From assembly GCA_946803715.1 (NCBI GenBank), contig CAMPET010000053.1, positions 221,747 to 234,571 on the forward strand: a stretch of 12,825 bases of DNA, given 5' to 3'. The position numbers and the translations under genes are program-made. Within the stretch, counting starts at the first letter, position 1, and every line of letters begins with the position of its first letter. The stretch is from Beroe ovata. Its lineage: Eukaryota > Ctenophora > Nuda > Beroida > Beroidae. Shown here piece by piece: positions 1-7,245 of this stretch. Below the pieces are notes generated by a model, which made no database searches, had not been told where the DNA came from, and was given only the letters and a program-made list of their open reading frames with translations.

Positions 1-16
1 GTGTGTGTGTGTGTGT
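1..16. repeat. (GT)8 microsatellite at left edge
   Basis: The window opens with eight GT dinucleotides and continues as degenerate GT-rich sequence to about position 60. The right end of the window is also a GT microsatellite, so both edges probably mark where assembly stopped. Confidence 0.9.
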
Positions 17-870
17 AATGTATATGTGTGGGTCGTGGCCCGTGGGGTTTGTATGTGGGGGGTGTACGGAACCACAACAAAGGGGCGATGTTCAAGATGA
101 TTTTGCCTTCCTTCACGCACACAGACACATGATGATGTACTGCACGTTTTCGTTGTGTGACCACATAACCACACCTGAGTTTAAGAAGTGGTCGATTGCA
201 AATCATGATGGTCGAAAGAAATCTACTTGTGGTGGAAATGTACTTGACTACGAATGAGTAGTTATGCGGTAGAATCTACCTTACAGCATATTATATTGCT
301 ATTTAAATGGTTATGAAAGATATAATAGGCCCTTGGGTTAGTTTTTGCGGTTAGCAATATTAATCCAATATTACTCCGGCTAGCGGTTTTTTTACGTGAG
401 TGAGCGGTTGTTCATCAATTCATCAATATATATGCAGGGGAGCCTGTGTTTTGAGTGCAGAGCAGGTACTTCTAGAGAAGGTTGCTGTTATCGAGGAAGT
501 TGCTTCATTTCGTCGGAACTAAAAGGCAATAACCTGATTAGCTTGGAGCAGTTAGGGGGGAAGAGTGGGGGGAAGAGGGATGAAGTTCATCAAATCATTA
601 TTGGGTAACAGCTATTAGCAAAGTCAATGTTCGCTGCAGCTGTTGCACCATACTACCATGTATTGCATTCCTGCAAATGGGCATAATTCAAATTATAGAA
701 GTTGCTTTCACCCCTAAAGTGATTGGATCTAATATAGCTACTATAATATCTTTTTGATGCGACATATTATGTTGTGACGTATAAAGTAATTTTAATCAAG
801 CTACCTCAGTGCAGTGACGTTGGGGTTCTCTGACGTTCGTTGGTAACTCCAGTCCCGTGATAGGAACACA
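17..870. other. non-genic stretch, no recognisable gene
   Basis: Open frames here (for example 3-257 and 396-608 on the plus strand) begin in or next to simple repeats and encode peptides I do not recognise. The start is GT-rich and the rest is mixed AT-rich sequence. I see no convincing exon, RNA gene or mobile element. The stretch at 600-660 has overlapping GTAACAGCT and GCAGCTGTTGC words that resemble the CATGTAACAGCTGC word at 2465 and 5861. Confidence 0.6.
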
Positions 871-883
871 TCAAACTTTGGAC

Positions 884-963
884 GTTGCCATGGCAACAAA
901 CATTATGTGAGTCGCGTGCTCCTTCATAAATTACATTACAATGCTTGACCTTATTCACGTGAC
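884..963. promoter_or_regulatory. regulatory module A: X-box, 13-mer and E-box
   Basis: Three notable sites lie within 80 bp. GTTGCCATGGCAAC (884-897) is a perfect 14-bp palindrome and an exact match to the RFX X-box, two GTTGCC-type half sites with a 2-bp AT spacer. GCTCCTTCATAAA (918-930) is a 13-mer that recurs three more times in this window. TCACGTGA (955-962) is a palindromic E-box with the flanks preferred by MiT/TFE and USF-type bHLH proteins. In animals RFX factors activate ciliary and some other genes. No adjacent gene can be named, so whether this is a promoter or an enhancer is unknown. An open frame on the minus strand (806-1111) covers the module but looks random. Confidence 0.5.
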
Positions 964-1169
964 CACGGCCAGCATTGTGAAATATATGATAAAGTCGTGA
1001 CATTGTTCGACCACACCCAATTCCTTCATACATCATCATTTCGAACAACCTTGACAATGCTCGAACATCATAAATGAGTGCATTGTTTGTGCAAAATGAA
1101 TAGTTGTGCAACGATAGCCGATGCAGCAGCCTGGAGCTGTGCAGTAAATAGTTGTTATAGTCCGTGATA

Positions 1170-1887
1170 TAATACTGAATTCAAAGATGCAACAACACCG
1201 ATGATGATGATATAACAGGGGGGAGTCTAATGAAACGACATACTCTAGCTAAGAAACCTGATGCGATATGGTTAGTATCAAATAAGTAAATAAACATTTA
1301 ACAAACCATCACATCTCCCTTCTTTAGATAAATAGTCATTATCAAGAATAAATATCCTCTTGTCAAAAGTACAAATAAAAAATCTTTTAAAATCTATCTT
1401 CATCCCCTTATCAAAATGAAATACATCTTTTTTAAATACAACATGAAATCTGAAAATTGAAATACACTTTTAAATGTTGACAGTTCATACACTCATCCAA
1501 AATATTTCACTGGCGGCNAACCTTGCACAAAGTATGGTCAGATCAAGGAAGTAGGTCTCTAAAAACTGTTCCCTCCTCTGTCCATCCAGGAGGAGCTATG
1601 ATTCATGATTACAACACTTATGAATAATATTCCAACATAAGTTATGTCAAATCATAAGTTGAGTAGAGGTTAGTAGAGGTTTTACTCTAAATGCAGTTAT
1701 CTCATGTGGACATCTATGTGGAGCTAGTTGTCAGTGTTCTAGTGTGATGTCATGGTGAAAGCATCAGGGATGATATGTGATATAGGTTTGTAGATTTGTC
1801 AATTCCTCCTCACAGTCATATAGAAGATTCTGAAATTGATAATCATTCATTTACCTTATTCATTTGTCAAATGCGCTCTAAATCAGC
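1170..1887. other. AT-rich non-genic stretch
   Basis: This is AT-rich sequence without a convincing open frame. It contains a single N at 1518, a 13-bp palindrome ACATAAGTTATGT (1635-1647) and a 10-bp tandem duplication AGTAGAGGTT (1662-1671 and 1672-1681). The ATGGCTGTCCTGA word near 1900 with its flanks loosely resembles 7743-7775, which may reflect an old dispersed repeat. Confidence 0.5.
1518..1518. other. single N, assembly gap or ambiguous base
   Basis: There is one N in otherwise clean sequence. Unlike the N at 9130, the sequences on its two sides do not repeat each other, so it may be a simple ambiguous base or a nominal join. Confidence 0.9.
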
Positions 1888-2094
1888 TTGCATCAAGTCC
1901 ATGGCTGTCCTGACTTGATCAGACTGTTGAGGGATGGTTCGATACTCTCGTGGTATTTTTCCCATGACCACCGTGATTTTTGCCACTCCGAAACTCTATC
2001 CTCCCTGCTACTCCCCAAATATTTGCATTCCCGGGCCTATGAATTGTCCCCAAACAGTCAAAACATATACTCAGTAGGGGTCGTTTAAAGATCC

Positions 2095-2230
2095 TCCCTC
2101 CTGATTGGTTGATTGTTGTCACGTGACCGAATGGAGGACCGTGATTGGTCAATATGATGGCAAGATCTCCTGTTTTTAGCGTTTAAATAGACGCAATGGC
2201 CCCCACATACCGTACATTTTACAAGATGTT
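2095..2230 (+). promoter_or_regulatory. promoter-like cluster: CCAAT, E-box, CCAAT, TATA-like
   Basis: CTGATTGG (2101-2108, inverse of the NF-Y consensus CCAATCAG) is followed by GTCACGTGAC (2118-2127), a second inverted CCAAT box in GTGATTGGTC (about 2142-2151), then TTTAAATAG (2182-2190), which resembles a TATA box. NF-Y next to an E-box is a common core of animal promoters, and GTCACGTGAC matches the CLEAR element bound by TFEB-family proteins. A start site near 2212-2220 on the plus strand would fit the TATA spacing. The first ATG (2196) opens only 15 codons and lies upstream of that start site. No downstream exon is recognisable, so direction and target gene are inferred. Opposite or bidirectional use is possible. 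Confidence 0.45.
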
Positions 2231-2548
2231 AAGACCTGTTTAACTCTGTGTGTCTTCGAGATTTTGTGTCGTTTCCGCATTCTAGAAAAACGATCGTGCA
2301 AAGTCCCGGTACGTGTCCTAGTTCGCACAAAAACATCCCCAAATTAATTAGCCTCCCTCTCTAAACACCCCTCTAACTTGAGGTTTCAATTGTTCATTTT
2401 TCAATGACATTTCGACAGCTGTGTTGGCTCGAGGCCAGCTCTCAAGCACACGTACATACTACATCATGTAACAGCTGCTGTAGCAGACTATGTACGGTCC
2501 ACTGCCACACCTACAATCCCTTGCTTGGCTGAATCTAGAATAGTAAAG
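2231..2548. other. non-genic stretch downstream of promoter-like cluster
   Basis: No open frame here looks coding. It contains CATGTAACAGCTGC (2465-2478), a 14-mer found identically at 5861-5874, where it also sits near the 13-mer GCTCCTTCATAAA. If the cluster at 2095-2230 is a promoter, this stretch would be its 5' untranslated region or first intron. Confidence 0.4.
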
Positions 2549-2584
2549 TTTATGAAGGAGCATCGTTGCACTTTATGAAGGAGC
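2549..2584 (-). promoter_or_regulatory. paired 13-mer GCTCCTTCATAAA (minus strand)
   Basis: The reverse complement TTTATGAAGGAGC is present at 2549-2561 and again at 2572-2584, 23 bp apart start to start. The same 13-mer is at 918-930 and 5809-5821 on the plus strand. Four exact copies of a 13-mer in under 13 kb is far above chance, and the unconserved sequence between the pair suggests a binding site, not a tandem repeat. I do not recognise a factor for it. Confidence 0.5.
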
Positions 2585-2764
2585 GCTTGCATGACGAGAA
2601 TTGTTGAAAAAGCGGCAAATAGCGCTGTGGATGTATCATGAGTCACGATCAAAATCCTAGTAATTTGAATATTAAGTATAATTAGTGATAGTTATTTCAG
2701 AGTGGCAATGAAGTGCTATAATCATGTGTCGCGGTGAATGCACAACTGATTCCCGATAATCAGT

Positions 2765-2810
2765 CCCTAATTATGAACATAATTGGGGAGTTCTTTGACA
2801 CTAATTAGGG
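2765..2810. repeat. AT-rich inverted repeats with alternative pairing
   Basis: CCCTAATTATG (2765-2775) is complementary at 10 of 11 bases to CATAATTGGGG (2778-2788) with a 2-base spacer. Its first nine bases also pair perfectly with TAATTAGGG (2802-2810). The TAATTA cores match generic homeodomain sites. Function is unknown. Confidence 0.5.
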
Positions 2811-3092
2811 AAATTAGCGGTCAATTTATGTGCTTCACTGCCTCGTAAATAACTTCACATTATCACAGTTCATTCCTTTACTTTGAGCGAGAGAGGTTGT
2901 GATAACGGGGACATTATAATCTACATTTAATGAGTTAATTGGGGTGTAATGGGCCCCTGTTCTACGAACTTTGTAGTGTTCATTCAAATGAAGAATTGAG
3001 GGGATCTATTGTTCATTCATGGCCGAAATTCAATGTGATCAATAACAATGACGGTCACTCTAATCTGGGCCATTTACATTTTATGTATCAAT

Positions 3093-3110
3093 GGTTACTG
3101 TAACCGTAAC
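3093..3110. promoter_or_regulatory. GTAAC palindrome with extra half site
   Basis: GGTTACTGTAACC (3093-3105) is a perfect 13-bp palindrome followed directly by a third GTAAC (3106-3110). The half sites resemble parts of an X-box, but the spacing differs from the RFX consensus, so I do not call it one. Confidence 0.35.
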
Positions 3111-3200
3111 AATGGTTGTTCTCCGAAATTGATGAAATTTGGGGTCGCAGCTATAATAATAATTCTAGCCATTGACATGCTAGAGTATGCCTCCATATTG

Positions 3201-3218
3201 TGTAAACAAATGTTTACA
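3201..3218. promoter_or_regulatory. inverted pair of forkhead sites
   Basis: TGTAAACA (3201-3208), an AA spacer, then TGTTTACA (3211-3218) form a perfect inverted repeat of two forkhead core sites. GTAAACAA at 3202-3209 equals the classic FOXO/DAF-16 sequence. Another TGTAAACA lies at 4543-4550. Motif identity is seen; occupancy and target are unknown. Confidence 0.4.
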
Positions 3219-3278
3219 GTTGTTGTCATATCTTGACACTATGCCAGAATCTTGACTGCCAACACACACATTTGTCAC

Positions 3279-3388
3279 ATTACCACGGTATTGACAACAT
3301 GCCAATGTCTGCTCACATTAAGGTCACGTGATTAATATTGTACAGTATAAGTACACGTGCAATCAATATACACACGTGCACTCAATAT
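3279..3388. promoter_or_regulatory. E-box cluster with degenerate X-box (module D)
   Basis: ATTACCACGGTATT (3279-3292) keeps the 14-bp symmetric layout of an X-box but with about three consensus mismatches. TCACGTGA follows at 3324-3331 after a 31-bp gap. Two more CACGTG cores lie at 3354-3359 and 3373-3378 inside a 17-bp near-identical direct repeat (3353-3369 and 3372-3388, one difference, 19-bp period). Three E-boxes in 55 bp is a strong local cluster. A TATA-like or coding context is not evident. Confidence 0.4.
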
Positions 3389-3418
3389 CTACTACCAGAG
3401 AAGCAGTATCGGCACGAT

Positions 3419-3465
3419 CCAATCAGTGTCTCCTGGCGGATATTGGATTTATTGGTGCCAATATC
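3419..3465. promoter_or_regulatory. CCAAT-containing sites and inverted repeat
   Basis: CCAATCAG (3419-3426) matches the NF-Y consensus. GATATTGG (3439-3446) and CCAATATC (3458-3465) are perfect 8-bp inverted arms around an 11-base loop, giving two further CCAAT cores facing each other. The location just after the E-box cluster at 3324-3378 repeats the CCAAT plus E-box combination seen at 2101-2151. Confidence 0.4.
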
Positions 3466-3599
3466 GGCTGTGTGTATTGGACCTCCACCAAGAAGCTGTG
3501 TAATGTCGTAATGGAAATTGTCCTTTATAATATTGCCAGGCCTAGTAAACGTATTGACATCCGTTAATGATGGTGTAAGCTTTGCCCAAAGCAGACGCT

Positions 3600-3644
3600 C
3601 ACACACTCACTCACACAGACACTCACACAGACACACACACATAC
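3600..3644. repeat. imperfect CA-rich microsatellite
   Basis: This is a run of CACACA, CTCA and CAGA units, an interrupted (CA)n tract. The open frame reading through it on the plus strand (His/Thr/Ser-rich) is an artefact of the repeat. Confidence 0.85.
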
Positions 3645-3753
3645 AAACTAATAGGACTAATGAGGTTTGGAGCCATCCCAAATCCCAATGTTATGTGTGT
3701 TTGTATTATGTTGCCACGCTGAGAGACATTCTAACTCTTAGTCTACAAGCTAG

Positions 3754-3841
3754 ATAAAGTTAGTCTCACTTAGATCACGTATAAAGTTAGTCTCCCTAAA
3801 ATTGATCACGTATCAAATTAGTCTCACTTATGATATAGCGT
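3754..3841 (+). repeat. three degenerate copies of a ~30-bp tandem repeat
   Basis: Units of 27, 31 and 30 bp start at 3754, 3781 and 3812. Each has an AAATTAGTCTC-like core (AAAGTTAGTCTC in the first two) followed by a TGATCACGT-like end. The last unit also forms an inverted repeat: TAGTCTCA (3819-3826) with TGAGACTA (3845-3852), both perfect. Confidence 0.7.
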
Positions 3842-3852
3842 ATATGAGACTA

Positions 3853-4540
3853 CCCTCAGTGATATGTATATTTTCACCAGTTTATGAGCAAATATATTCA
3901 GCATAATGATATGAATAGACGCTCTCTGATGGCAGCAACATGGGTTGCGCAATTTCCGAAAAACGCTATTTTACAGAATGTTGTCGTTTTCTGGAAAATG
4001 GGGCTCAACACGTAAAATAGTTGTCATTGTGCTACCACTATGATAGTAGAACAATGTGCCAAATGCTCACTATCATTAGTTTTACTTTACCAAATATTGG
4101 GTACAGACTATTCCAGTATTCGCTTGTATATTTTAGTCCTTCATAATAAAAACTTCCAGACTTTGGAATTAATTCTGAGAACACATAGGTTTATGGAAGG
4201 GCATATTCATTATTCAATACTTCAGTTATTACTACCCACTATTCCTACTACTACTAGTATAGCGACTAGTGACAGATGTAGTTCATTGTTCAGTGTAAAG
4301 TCAAATACTCGGAAACGGGTTGTATTATCCACCTTGGTTATATGTTAGTAGACTGAGTCATATTCCTGAAAATAGTGTCTCTGGGTGAACTGAGGTATTT
4401 AGAGCACCATGACTGAATAGTGTAGGATTACCCAGCTGGATTTGCGTCACAACTTGAACTCTATTTGAACGCTGGAACTATATTATAAAAGACGGGGGTA
4501 ATGTTTTAGCTTTATGACTGATGAAGTAATGCTTTAGTCA
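3853..4540. other. non-genic stretch with unrecognised open frame
   Basis: A 102-codon plus-strand open frame (4040-4348) is the longest here. Its product is hydrophobic and Ser/Thr/Leu-rich with no motif I recognise, and the base composition does not change at its ends, so I treat it as chance. ATTGGGTACAGACT at 4096-4109 recurs exactly at 4588-4601. Confidence 0.45.
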
Positions 4541-4552
4541 CCTGTAAACAGG
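4541..4552. promoter_or_regulatory. forkhead core inside small palindrome
   Basis: CCTGTAAACAGG has perfect CCTGT/ACAGG arms around AA and contains the forkhead core TGTAAACA (4543-4550), as in the pair at 3201-3218. It sits just before the large palindrome at 4565-4600. Confidence 0.3.
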
Positions 4553-4564
4553 AATGTATCGGGC

Positions 4565-4600
4565 GTCTTTACCCAATCAGAGATCTGATTGGGTACAGAC
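4565..4600. repeat. 36-bp near-perfect palindrome with two CCAAT boxes
   Basis: The 17-base arms 4565-4581 and 4584-4600 are complementary at 16 positions around a GA spacer; the inner 12 bases (TACCCAATCAGA and its complement) are perfect. Each arm carries CCAATCAG, the full NF-Y consensus, so the two boxes face each other. No target-site duplication is visible at its edges, which argues against a simple transposon footprint. As DNA it could extrude a cruciform; as RNA it would fold into a stable hairpin. Confidence 0.75.
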
Positions 4601-4737
4601 TCTGATGTCACACGTAATATGGCACATGACCATGTCCATTGTCTCAATATTTACGTCATTTTCACAGTTGGTTATAATGGAAATGTCACAGTCGACCAAC
4701 TTCACGTGTCGGTCGATATATCACTTCTGACAAAGAA

Positions 4738-4754
4738 TGATAGACAGTCTATCA
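4738..4754. repeat. 17-bp perfect palindrome
   Basis: TGATAGAC (4738-4745) and GTCTATCA (4747-4754) are perfect inverted arms around a single A. It lies within unremarkable intergenic sequence between the palindrome at 4565 and module B at 4876. Confidence 0.6.
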
Positions 4755-4875
4755 GAGACTGTTCCATCCTGATCAGTTACATAGACTTGTGAAAACTGGT
4801 CCACGGTCAGATCACACCTACTTCGAAACAGTTTGTTCAGGGTGTGTTAACTCAATTAGCAAGCCCTCCGGATAT

Positions 4876-4955
4876 GTTTCCATGGTAACAAACGCATTGT
4901 CACGCGATTCTCGAAAACCGTCACGTGATCTTCAACAATCGTCACGTGATCTTCA
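4876..4955. promoter_or_regulatory. regulatory module B: X-box and three phased E-boxes
   Basis: GTTTCCATGGTAAC (4876-4889) matches the RFX X-box except for one half-site position and has the same AT spacer as module A. Three copies of a 21-bp unit start with GTCACG at 4899, 4920 and 4941. The first carries TCACGCGA and the other two TCACGTGA. The second and third share GTCACGTGATCTTCA exactly. A 21-bp period is two turns of B-form DNA, so the E-boxes would face the same side of the helix. The X-box to first intact E-box gap is 31 bp. A plus-strand open frame (4789-5025) reads through the repeats as a Ser-Arg-Asp heptad pattern, which I regard as a by-product. Confidence 0.5.
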
Positions 4956-5221
4956 CTCTTCACACTCGACACACAAAGACTCAATACTTAAGGTGCTGGC
5001 CCAATCGGATGCAGGGCCAACTTGAACTATCCATAGATACCTAGACATCATTCGAACTGATTAACTATAATTACCGTCAAGGTATCATGGTCATCACTGT
5101 AATTAGTTAATGGATGAACTTGGTACCACATAAACTGTGGAGTGGAACACTTCTCCTCTTCCCCATTGTACCCACTTAACAAGGTGTAGATATGGGTATA
5201 TATTGTTTGCCACCCGAACTA
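4956..5221. other. non-genic stretch
   Basis: This is AT-rich intergenic sequence. A short inverted pair TGGCCC/GGGCCA lies near 5000-5020. Nothing else is supported. Confidence 0.4.
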
Positions 5222-5257
5222 TTGTTTTATCTGTTGTTTTATCTGTTGTTTTATCTG
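5222..5257 (+). repeat. three perfect copies of a 12-bp repeat
   Basis: TTGTTTTATCTG occurs three times in tandem with no differences. A CACGTG core lies shortly after it at 5275-5280. Confidence 0.9.
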
Positions 5258-5345
5258 TTCTGAGGGAGGGGAAACACGTGTAAGTGTGTGTGATTTCGGG
5301 AACATGGCTCGCGCGACTGCCCTTCCTACAACCTCTGATAGTATG

Positions 5346-5370
5346 GAGACTGGGCAATTTGCCAAGTCTC
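5346..5370. repeat. 25-bp near-perfect palindrome
   Basis: GAGACTGGGCAA (5346-5357) and TTGCCAAGTCTC (5359-5370) are complementary at 11 of 12 positions around a single T. Confidence 0.65.
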
Positions 5371-5808
5371 AGTCTAGTGCTTGGTAATTGTGGTTGAAGT
5401 CTTCATAGGAATGATCCATGATAGTGGATATTCCATTCATTGAGCGATAGTTGGGGTAAGCGAGAGGGAGTGAGGCGTGCCTAGCTCTACCTTCGCTTCA
5501 CGGTGATGATTGTGCCTTTACCACCATCAACTCCCTCCTCCCCCCTCACACACACATTCACACCTCATAACTGACCAATGAAATAGAACCTTCACGATCT
5601 CTGAATTGTAACCACCCAATGGTATATAATCGTGTGACAAGGTTCCTAAATGGATTGTGAATTTGAACTCATTATGTAACAAAATATAATATTGCCCCTT
5701 CCAAAAGGTTAGTAAATGGGTATTTCGAATATGAAGTTGAGTCAATCGCATCAAAGTGAATGACTCCTACTAGTTCGTTTCTCATAATATGCTATTATAA
5801 CAGCTACT
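5371..5808. other. non-genic stretch
   Basis: Only short random-looking frames are present. A minus-strand frame at 5527-5754 begins in a pyrimidine/CA-rich patch and has no recognisable features. Confidence 0.45.
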
Positions 5809-5874
5809 GCTCCTTCATAAACTCAATGAAAGATTGTTATAGTCAATGTGTCCACTCTTACATGTAACAGCTGC
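5809..5874 (+). promoter_or_regulatory. 13-mer and 14-mer shared with other loci
   Basis: GCTCCTTCATAAA (5809-5821) and CATGTAACAGCTGC (5861-5874) lie 39 bp apart. Both words also occur together at 2465-2584 in the other orientation for the 13-mer. TTGTTATAGTC (about 5834-5844) recurs near 1152, close to module A. The shared vocabulary suggests related regulatory or repeat-derived sequence. Confidence 0.4.
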
Positions 5875-5930
5875 AACCAGTATTGTGACTTTTGTAGGAT
5901 GGAGGAACAATAATGAACATTGTTACAAGA

Positions 5931-6010
5931 ATGAATGGGAATATAACGAAAGGTCTGCGAATGAATGAGAATACAATAACATTTTCATGAATGAATAAGA
6001 ATGAATAAGA
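5931..6010 (+). repeat. ATGAATRRGA repeats with 30-bp spacing
   Basis: Related decamers begin at 5931, 5961, 5991 and 6001: ATGAATGGGA, ATGAATGAGA and two ATGAATAAGA. The first three are exactly 30 bp apart, so this looks like a decayed 30-bp minisatellite with a final 10-bp duplication. Confidence 0.6.
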
Positions 6011-6084
6011 TTCTATTGCTATAGATGAGAAAGGAATTTCATTTTCAGGAATGTGATAGGTCTTGAGATGTCCAATTGTTATTA

Positions 6085-6146
6085 TCTTGGAATCTATTGG
6101 TTTTATGTGGACTTAACACTTCTATGTACGTGTTATTATTCCAAGA
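6085..6146. repeat. inverted repeat, 9-bp arms
   Basis: TCTTGGAAT (6085-6093) pairs perfectly with ATTCCAAGA (6138-6146), and a nested TAACAC/GTGTTA pair lies inside the loop. It could be a small foldback. No target duplication is recognised. Confidence 0.45.
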
Positions 6147-6280
6147 CCTGCAATAATGGGCCACCAATTTATGGAAATCACATCAAAACATTAAATTAAG
6201 CCAGGGACACACTACAGAGTAATAACTATCATGTACAGTGTTATGTATACAGTGATCATCATGCACCATGGTCCATGACA

Positions 6281-6400
6281 ATACGCGGGAAGAGCTTACC
6301 GCGTATCCTCTTTCCCTCCCCTCTCTCTCGTCCAAAATGGCGGCAAGGGATTGCCTTCCCGCGCGCAGACTCCATCAAATTAGAGGCTCCTTCATCAAAT
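6281..6400 (+). promoter_or_regulatory. TATA-less promoter-like region with YY1 site
   Basis: ATACGCG and CGCGTAT (6281-6287 and 6300-6306) are perfect inverted arms. A polypyrimidine stretch (6307-6330) containing CTCTTTCC follows, then AAAATGGCGGC (6334-6344), an exact YY1 consensus, then CpG-rich sequence. In animal promoters YY1 sites of this form often sit just downstream of the start site and overlap the initiator ATG. Here the ATG inside the motif opens a 21-codon frame (Met-Ala-Ala-Arg...) that ends at a TAA with no obvious splice donor inside it. The downstream GCTCCTTCATCAA (6386-6398) is a near copy of the recurring 13-mer. The gene it would serve is not identifiable, and the motif also works on the other strand. 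Confidence 0.45.
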
Positions 6401-6454
6401 AATAGTGTTTCTCCTTCGAGATCCAAGTGTTTGGCGAGGCGCCACCGGATATGA

Positions 6455-6480
6455 GTGTGTGTGTGTGTGTGTGTGTGTGT
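6455..6480 (+). repeat. (GT)13 microsatellite
   Basis: Thirteen uninterrupted GT dinucleotides lie directly downstream of the promoter-like region. Confidence 0.95.
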
Positions 6481-7130
6481 TTAATGCTAAAATCCACATC
6501 ACGACATACATAGCCCCGTCACGATATTTCACCCTCTCTAATAAAGTCTGCTTTGTCGGCAACGCTCACTCAAAGTAGTAAATAAAACCCATGAGCTAGA
6601 CAGCCTTTTTTCCCCGTGATGTCTTGGTTGGAAATTTATGGAAGAATGTATTTGAGCGTCTGCAAATATTATGAACATATCTTGTATCCGTTTTCAAGAC
6701 TGATTTGGAGTAATGAGCATGTTCATTTCAGGAACACAAAGCCAGTGGGTGAAAAGCTGACTTAGTGACGAAGTCCCAGATCTACTCACTATTGAATAGA
6801 TTCTGTATAATGAATAATCTAGACTCAATTGCTCAGTAGGGAATAACACTGTAGATTAGCATAAGTCCGTTTGCCAATTTGGCCAGGCGCCAGTCTTATG
6901 CAGGTCTAACGCCGGTCTTATGCAAACACAGGCATTACCCTTTAACTTTGTGTGAATGATTGCTTGACATCGACATCTACAATGAACCAGTCGTTAAATG
7001 TAGGGCATCTATTGAATGCTCGGTCAAATCCCTGATTCTTATTTTGTCTACTCCTGGAAAATGAAAGAAGAGTGTAAAAATTCCGCCCCTTGATTGCAAG
7101 TGATTTAAAATCTAAGTGAGCGACGCAAAT
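6481..7130. other. non-genic stretch with phased 15-mer pair
   Basis: No coding frame is recognised. CGCCAGTCTTATGCA (6888-6902) and CGCCGGTCTTATGCA (6910-6924) are direct repeats with one difference, 22 bp apart. An inverted GCATAAG lies just upstream (about 6859-6865). The second copy runs into ATGCAAAC, which resembles a POU octamer half. Confidence 0.45.
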
Positions 7131-7245
7131 TTATAGCGCGCGCCAATAAAGGGTCTTCTATTTTGGATCGAATACGTACTAGGAACGCATTTTCAGCATC
7201 TTGTGATGATTCCACTCGCGCGCGCGCCGCGCACAAATATGCAGG
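7131..7245. other. CpG-rich patches
   Basis: GCGCGCGCC (about 7136-7144) and an alternating CG run (about 7217-7233) stand out from AT-rich surroundings. Similar CG runs occur in the duplicated segment (about 7951-7965), so these may be pieces of the same repeat family or small CpG islands. Confidence 0.4.

Noticed and set aside
806-1111. 101-codon minus-strand frame
   Set aside because: It covers the X-box and E-box module, has no known motif, and regulatory palindromes explain the sequence better.
3518-3757. His/Thr/Ser-rich open frame
   Set aside because: It reads through the (CA)n tract; the composition is that of the microsatellite.
3754-3841. CRISPR array
   Set aside because: Units are degenerate, directly adjacent without unique spacers, and the DNA is eukaryotic in character.
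4040-4348. 102-codon plus-strand frame
   Set aside because: No recognisable motif, no start or splice context, and a length not unusual for the amount of sequence searched.
4789-5025. Open frame with Ser-Arg-Asp heptads
   Set aside because: The heptads are simply the 21-bp E-box repeat read in frame; the sequence outside the repeat has no protein-like signal.
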